From G039029935 sp039029935 (GTDB lineage: Bacteria; Chloroflexota; Anaerolineae; Caldilineales; Caldilineaceae), in contig JBCCFC010000603.1 of NCBI GenBank assembly GCA_039029935.1, positions 1 to 8,236 of the forward strand: a DNA stretch of 8,236 bases, given 5' to 3'. Position numbers and translations under genes: made by a program. Below the pieces are notes generated by a model. The model was given only the letters and a program-made list of their open reading frames with translations. It made no database searches and was not told the DNA's origin. This document shows, in pieces, positions 5,896 to 8,236 of this stretch. The stretch's first letter is position 1, and every line of letters begins with the position of its first letter.

Positions 5896-6918
5896 ATGAT
5901 TGATCTACGAAGTGATACGGTCACACAGCCTAGCCCGGCCATGAAAGAGGCGATGGCAAAGGCACCATTGGGCGATGATGTCTATGGTGAGGACCCAACA
6001 GTCAATAAATTACAAGAGCTAGCTGCCGAAAAGTTGGGCAAGGAGGCAGCACTCTTTGTCAGCAGTGGCACACAGGGCAATTTGCTGAGTCTACTCAGTC
6101 ACTGCCAGCGCGGCGAAGAGTACATCGCCGGACAGACAGCCCACTGCTACAAGTATGAGGCGGGTGGTGCGGCTGTGCTAGGGAGCCTTCAACCACAGCC
6201 AATTGAGTTTAATGACGATGGCACACTGCCATTGGATAAGGTGGCGTCGGTCATCAAGCCAGATGACGTACATTTTGCGCAAGCCCGATTGCTCTGTCTG
6301 GAAAACACACAGGGTGGCAAGGTACTACCGCTCTCCTATCTGGCCGAAGCCAAAGCACTGGTCGATGAACATGGACTAAATCTGCACTTGGATGGCGCAC
6401 GCGTCTTCAACGCCGCTGTCAAGCTCAATGTCGATATCCAGGAGATCAGCCAACACTTTGACTCGGTTTCCTTCTGCCTCTCGAAGGGACTGTCCGCCCC
6501 CATTGGCTCGGTCATCGCTGGCTCCGAGGAGTTCATCACACGAGCGCATCGACTCCGCAAACTTGTCGGTGGCGCCATGCGTCAAGTCGGCGTGATAGCC
6601 TCGGCTGGCATCGTCGCCCTGACCGAAATGGTCGAGCGACTGGAGGATGACCACACCAATGCGCGCACACTGGCCGAAGGATTGGCCGATATGCCCGGCT
6701 TTACCATTGACTTGGACAATGTACAGACCAACATGGTCTTTATCACGCTCGACCCCGCGATGGTCGGCAAGTTCTCACCCTTTATGCGTGAGCAAGGCGT
6801 GATTATTGGCGATGGTCCCTATCCGGTGCGTGCTGTGACGCATTATGGGATTGAGGCTGAGGATGTGGATCGGGTGTTGGATGCGGCCAATGCTTGTAGT
6901 CGGGAATTTATGGCATAA
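5896..6918 (+). CDS. ltaE: Low-specificity L-threonine aldolase
   Basis: This 340-residue PLP enzyme of fold type I cleaves L-threonine or allo-threonine to glycine and acetaldehyde. It begins with the family signature MIDLRSDTVTQPSPAMKEAM and contains DDVYGEDPTVN (28-38) and SSGTQGN (56-62). His83 sits in TAHCYKYEAGG and His126 in VHFAQARLLCLENT. LDGAR includes Arg169, and the PLP lysine is Lys197 in CLSKG. RKLVGGAMRQ includes Lys222, and Arg312 lies near the C-terminus. The positions of His83, His126, Arg169 and Lys197 coincide with those of the E. coli enzyme, and the length is close to full. AGGAG (5885-5889) is 6 nt from the ATG. It may be read through from the hemD promoter or served by one inside the hydrolase gene; none is obvious in the gap. 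It is followed by a strong terminator. Confidence 0.94.
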   Translation: MIDLRSDTVTQPSPAMKEAMAKAPLGDDVYGEDPTVNKLQELAAEKLGKEAALFVSSGTQGNLLSLLSHCQRGEEYIAGQTAHCYKYEAGGAAVLGSLQPQPIEFNDDGTLPLDKVASVIKPDDVHFAQARLLCLENTQGGKVLPLSYLAEAKALVDEHGLNLHLDGARVFNAAVKLNVDIQEISQHFDSVSFCLSKGLSAPIGSVIAGSEEFITRAHRLRKLVGGAMRQVGVIASAGIVALTEMVERLEDDHTNARTLAEGLADMPGFTIDLDNVQTNMVFITLDPAMVGKFSPFMREQGVIIGDGPYPVRAVTHYGIEAEDVDRVLDAANACSREFMA

Positions 6919-6940
6919 TTGATGAGGGTTGGACAAAGCA

Positions 6941-6973
6941 TAAAGAGGGTCACAACTGGATAGACCCTCTTTA
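6941..6973. terminator. Bidirectional rho-independent terminator
   Basis: TAAAGAGGGTC (6941-6951) pairs perfectly with GACCCTCTTTA (6963-6973) around an 11-nt loop, and TTTATT follows on the plus strand. The A-rich left arm gives a T-rich end on the other strand. It lies between the convergent aldolase and antitoxin-partner genes and can serve both. Confidence 0.8.
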
Positions 6974-7032
6974 TTCATCCCCTCATCACTATTCAAGCAA
7001 TAGCAGCCGAATTTTGCCTTCCGCTTCCATAA

Positions 7033-7166
7033 GGCTATTCCACAAAAATAATTACCCACAAATTCGCGGAGTTAGGCGTTCTCTAACGCCGGATTCCCCG
7101 TGTACGACCCGCAATAGAGATTGCTAACTCCGCGTTCCAATGGATATTTTATTTTGTGGAATAGCC
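7033..7166. mobile_element. 134-bp miniature inverted-repeat transposable element (MITE)
   Basis: Perfect 15-bp terminal inverted repeats GGCTATTCCACAAAA (7033-7047) and TTTTGTGGAATAGCC (7152-7166) are flanked by TAA on both sides (7030-7032 and 7167-7169), a 3-bp target duplication. It has no coding capacity. Internally, CGCGGAGTTAG (7065-7075) pairs with CTAACTCCGCG (7124-7134), enclosing two small hairpins: GGCGTT-CTCT-AACGCC (7075-7090) and GCAAT-AGAG-ATTGC (7111-7124). A cloverleaf-like RNA is thus possible. Termini starting with GG and a TNA duplication point to an IS5-type (IS1031-like) transposase supplied elsewhere; this is inferred. Deleting the element and one TAA restores the interrupted reading frame, which is independent proof of insertion. 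Confidence 0.87.
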
Positions 7167-7300
7167 TAATCTCATAGAGTATGACCCGGCCAAACAAAAC
7201 AAGTTCATATTGATTATCTTTGTTGGGTGTTGCCCCCCATGTGGGGTTATCTGTTTCTTCCAACTTGTCCCAGATGGCCTCTGTCAGTCTAAATCGCTGA

Positions 7301-7412
7301 GAGCGTGTTTGAATATTATCTAGCCCGTTCACTCTGGTCGCCTACATGGGTCGCCATGCCTATTTATTGGCTATCCCAGAGGTAGAGTTAGGCACGAGCC
7401 TGTTTGAATATT
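7301..7412. repeat. 17-bp direct repeats bounding a 95-bp insertion or duplication unit
   Basis: On the minus strand AATATTCAAACAGGCTC (7412-7396) and AATATTCAAACACGCTC (7317-7301) match at 16 of 17 positions, 95 bp apart. Both copies are read as the codons for Asn-Ile-Gln-Thr in the pieces of the antitoxin-partner gene. The segment between them introduces stops and, being 95 bp, a frameshift. Collapsing the repeats to one copy rejoins the frame. On the plus strand the left-out copy also forms GAGCCTG...CAGGCTC (7396-7402/7413-7419). The origin of the 78-bp interior is unknown. Confidence 0.72.
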
Positions 7413-7488
7413 CAGGCTCTCATCTGGATTTTGAATAGCCACACGCAGTGCTTGCAAATAGTTCGGGTGTGCTACCAGGGTCCATCGT

Positions 7489-7770
7489 CTAGCCATTGAT
7501 GATCCCCCTTTTGGTCAACTCTTCGCGTGTAAAAGGAATCTCTAAAGCTGGATTCTCATCCATCTCTTTACTTCGCTGTTCTGCTAAAAATGCCCGTCGC
7601 AGCCGCGCCAATTCATCTGCAATCTGGTTCCATTCATTAATTGAAACCAAAACAGCCGCTGGTTTACTTCGATGAGCCAAAATTACAGGGCCATTGTCCA
7701 ACTTTGAAATCAACGCCGTATGGTCCCGGGCCATCGTTGTGATCGGCTCAATTTGTGGTATTGCGTTCAT
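7489..7770 (-). CDS. Phd/YefM-family type II antitoxin
   Basis: This is a 93-residue protein. The central signature DNGPVILAHRSKPAAVLVS (25-43) followed by INEWNQIADELARL is the Phd/YefM DNA-binding domain. The C-terminal part (about 60-93) is charged and helical, as expected for the segment that folds on a toxin. These antitoxins bind their own promoter and neutralise a toxin encoded just downstream. The ATG at 7770 is preferred over an in-frame GTG at 7776 because the AGAGG at 7780-7776 is 5 nt away from the ATG and overlaps the GTG. The downstream partner overlaps by 8 nt but is disrupted, so this antitoxin is probably an orphan now. Confidence 0.88.
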   Translation of the reverse strand: MNAIPQIEPITTMARDHTALISKLDNGPVILAHRSKPAAVLVSINEWNQIADELARLRRAFLAEQRSKEMDENPALEIPFTREELTKRGIING

Positions 7771-7775
7771 AGTCA

Positions 7776-7780
7776 CCTCT
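7776..7780 (-). promoter_or_regulatory. Ribosome binding site that fixes the antitoxin start
   Basis: AGAGG on the minus strand, 5 nt before the ATG at 7770. It overlaps the alternative GTG at 7776-7774, which therefore cannot use it. Confidence 0.55.
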
Positions 7781-7823
7781 TATATCTATCCAAATACAAA
7801 TTTCACGCAATTAGACTACACAT

Positions 7824-7852
7824 ATAATACGTATTGTAATCACGCTTGTCAA
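7824..7852 (-). promoter_or_regulatory. Antitoxin promoter with overlapping palindrome
   Basis: A consensus TTGACA (7852-7847), a 17-bp spacer and TATTAT (7829-7824) form a near-ideal sigma-70-type promoter. The predicted start is near 7817, giving a leader of about 47 nt. The perfect palindrome AATACGTATT (7826-7835) overlaps the -10 box. It is a good candidate for the operator through which the Phd-type protein would repress its own gene. Confidence 0.75.
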
Positions 7853-7898
7853 ATTCAAGTGTATAGATTCTGTACGACAAAGTAAACCAAATACAACG

Positions 7899-8069
7899 TT
7901 AGACTATGTCGCCATACTTTCGGACTGCTCGTTCCTCAGCCGTCACCTGATTCATCAAATGCAGTGGCTTCTCGCCAACAGGGTACGTTGCCAATTCAAA
8001 CTGCAACCGCCGCAGGTTCGCTTGGTGAATCGCAAGCATCTGCTGTCGCCATGCCGCATCTTCACACAT
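7899..8069 (-). CDS. Small coiled-coil protein or gene fragment (56 aa)
   Basis: The minus-strand frame from ATG 8069 to TAA 7899 encodes MCEDAAWRQQMLAIHQANLR, then RLQFELATYPVGEKPLHLMN and QVTAEERAVRKYGDIV. The pattern resembles the short helical segment found in or beside many Chloroflexota NTPase/effector proteins: a helix with IHQxNLRxL, a loop with a P-L-x-L-x-N-Q turn, then a second acidic/basic helix. The frame is open upstream to about 8113 without a better start, and no Shine-Dalgarno sequence precedes the ATG. It may therefore be the tail of a longer, degraded gene. It ends 47 bp upstream of the antitoxin -35 box and could lie in the same transcription direction. Function unknown. 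Confidence 0.5.
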   Translation of the reverse strand: MCEDAAWRQQMLAIHQANLRRLQFELATYPVGEKPLHLMNQVTAEERAVRKYGDIV

Positions 8070-8236
8070 AGCCGAGGGGCTAGCGATGCTACCGACCCAC
8101 AGACAGCGTACCGTTCAACTGGTCCATCAGTTGGTCTTTTCTTGCTTGTACATATTGTAATCAAGCTGATTACACATAAAAAAATCAACCCATAAATCCT
8201 ACCCGTATTTGTTACCCTGTTTATATGAACCACCAA
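8070..8236. other. AT-rich edge region with two dyads, no convincing gene
   Basis: It contains a perfect 8-bp inverted repeat TGTAATCA-AGC-TGATTACA (8156-8174) and a 6-bp one, CAACTG-GTCCAT-CAGTTG (8116-8133). Neither has a proper T tract. Part of the first dyad (8149-8163) repeats a 15-bp stretch of the antitoxin promoter at 14 of 15 bases. Open frames on both strands here show no protein-like composition. The region may carry the promoter or lost 5' part of the small gene at 7899-8069. Confidence 0.45.

Larger units (their letters stand above)
6989..7496 (-). pseudogene. Antitoxin-partner gene, disrupted by two insertions
   Basis: The gene starts with an ATG at 7496 that overlaps the antitoxin stop by 8 nt, and ends with TAG at 6989-6991. 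It is now in three pieces. The first (7496 to about 7412) encodes MARRWTLVAHPNYLQALRVA and then IQNPDESLNIQT, and runs into a stop at 7371. The second (7317-7168) continues in another frame from NIQT: RSQRFRLTEAIWDKLEE, then YELVLFGRVILYEI. The third (7030-6989) gives MEAEGKIRLLLLE. Removing the 95-bp segment between the direct repeats and the 134-bp element plus one TAA leaves 276 nt, an uninterrupted 91-codon frame with stop. I do not recognise the protein; it lacks features of RelE/ParE, Doc or PIN toxins. Its position and overlap suggest the toxin or partner of the Phd-type antitoxin. The current gene is surely non-functional as a full protein. Confidence 0.72.

Noticed and set aside
7065..7134. 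tRNA or tRNA-like gene because of the cloverleaf fold
   Set aside because: The arm lengths and loops do not match a tRNA: there is no T-loop consensus and no proper anticodon arm. It is better explained as internal structure of the MITE.
7168..7320. Partner-gene middle piece as an IS5-family transposase N-terminus (LTEAIWDKLEE)
   Set aside because: Only a faint likeness to LTDxQWxxLE. The rest lacks the expected R-T-G-xx-W-R-D-L-P region, and the rebuilt frame ends shortly after, so the likeness is probably chance.
7072..7332. Separate 86-codon minus-strand gene starting at GTG 7332
   Set aside because: Its start lies inside the 95-bp inserted segment and its 3' end inside the MITE. It is the middle piece of the broken antitoxin-partner gene.
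7317..7435. Short plus-strand frame ending ...SLFEYSGSHLDFE
   Set aside because: It is antisense to the partner gene and lacks a ribosome binding site; the phase follows from the opposite strand's codons.
8156..8174. Terminator at the TGTAATCA/TGATTACA dyad
   Set aside because: The stem is AT-rich with a 3-nt loop and no T tract on either side; an operator-like dyad is more likely.
7955..8236. 93-codon minus-strand frame and an overlapping 78-codon plus-strand frame
   Set aside because: Both overlap the better-supported 56-codon frame at 7899-8069 and have unlikely compositions. The minus frame also runs off the window edge.

Overview
The window reads as an accessory stretch of a free-living bacterial chromosome with roughly 50% GC. 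No gene fixes the taxonomy. The mix of genes suggests Chloroflexota: Phd-type antitoxins, small coiled-coil proteins of the type found beside NTPases, a stand-alone hemD, and intergenic hairpin repeats of the CAGG...CCTG kind. This is an inference at moderate to low confidence.

Layout, left to right. Positions 60-203 hold three head-to-tail copies of a 48-bp unit, each able to form two hairpins. A promoter with a long 19-bp spacer (257-287) then precedes a probable two-gene operon: an SRPBCC/polyketide-cyclase-like small-molecule-binding protein (360-827) and a BmrR-type MerR regulator with a GyrI-like ligand domain (965-1849). The two genes are separated by an unusual degenerate 8-bp-repeat palindrome (840-942). 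Convergent to them is a proline racemase/hydroxyproline epimerase-family gene (1890-2945, minus strand) with a Ser/Cys catalytic pair. Behind it lies a 78-codon remnant of a HAD-like phosphatase gene that has lost its 5' end.

A strong promoter whose predicted start falls on the ATG (leaderless) begins the rightward group: uroporphyrinogen-III synthase hemD (3294-4079), a serine beta-lactamase-family hydrolase with an extra C-terminal domain (4100-5860) and a low-specificity L-threonine aldolase (5896-6918). A symmetrical hairpin at 6941-6973 probably terminates transcription from both sides.

The right-hand 1.3 kb is the most interesting part. A Phd/YefM-type antitoxin gene (7489-7770, minus strand) with an excellent promoter is followed, with an 8-nt overlap, by a partner gene broken twice. 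One break is a 95-bp segment bounded by 17-bp direct repeats (16/17 identical). The other is a 134-bp miniature transposable element with perfect 15-bp terminal inverted repeats and a 3-bp TAA target duplication. Removing both segments on paper gives one continuous 91-codon reading frame that does not look like RelE, Doc or PIN toxins. This is a candidate for an undescribed antitoxin partner, inactivated in this genome. A further 56-codon minus-strand gene or gene fragment (7899-8069) lies upstream of the antitoxin promoter.
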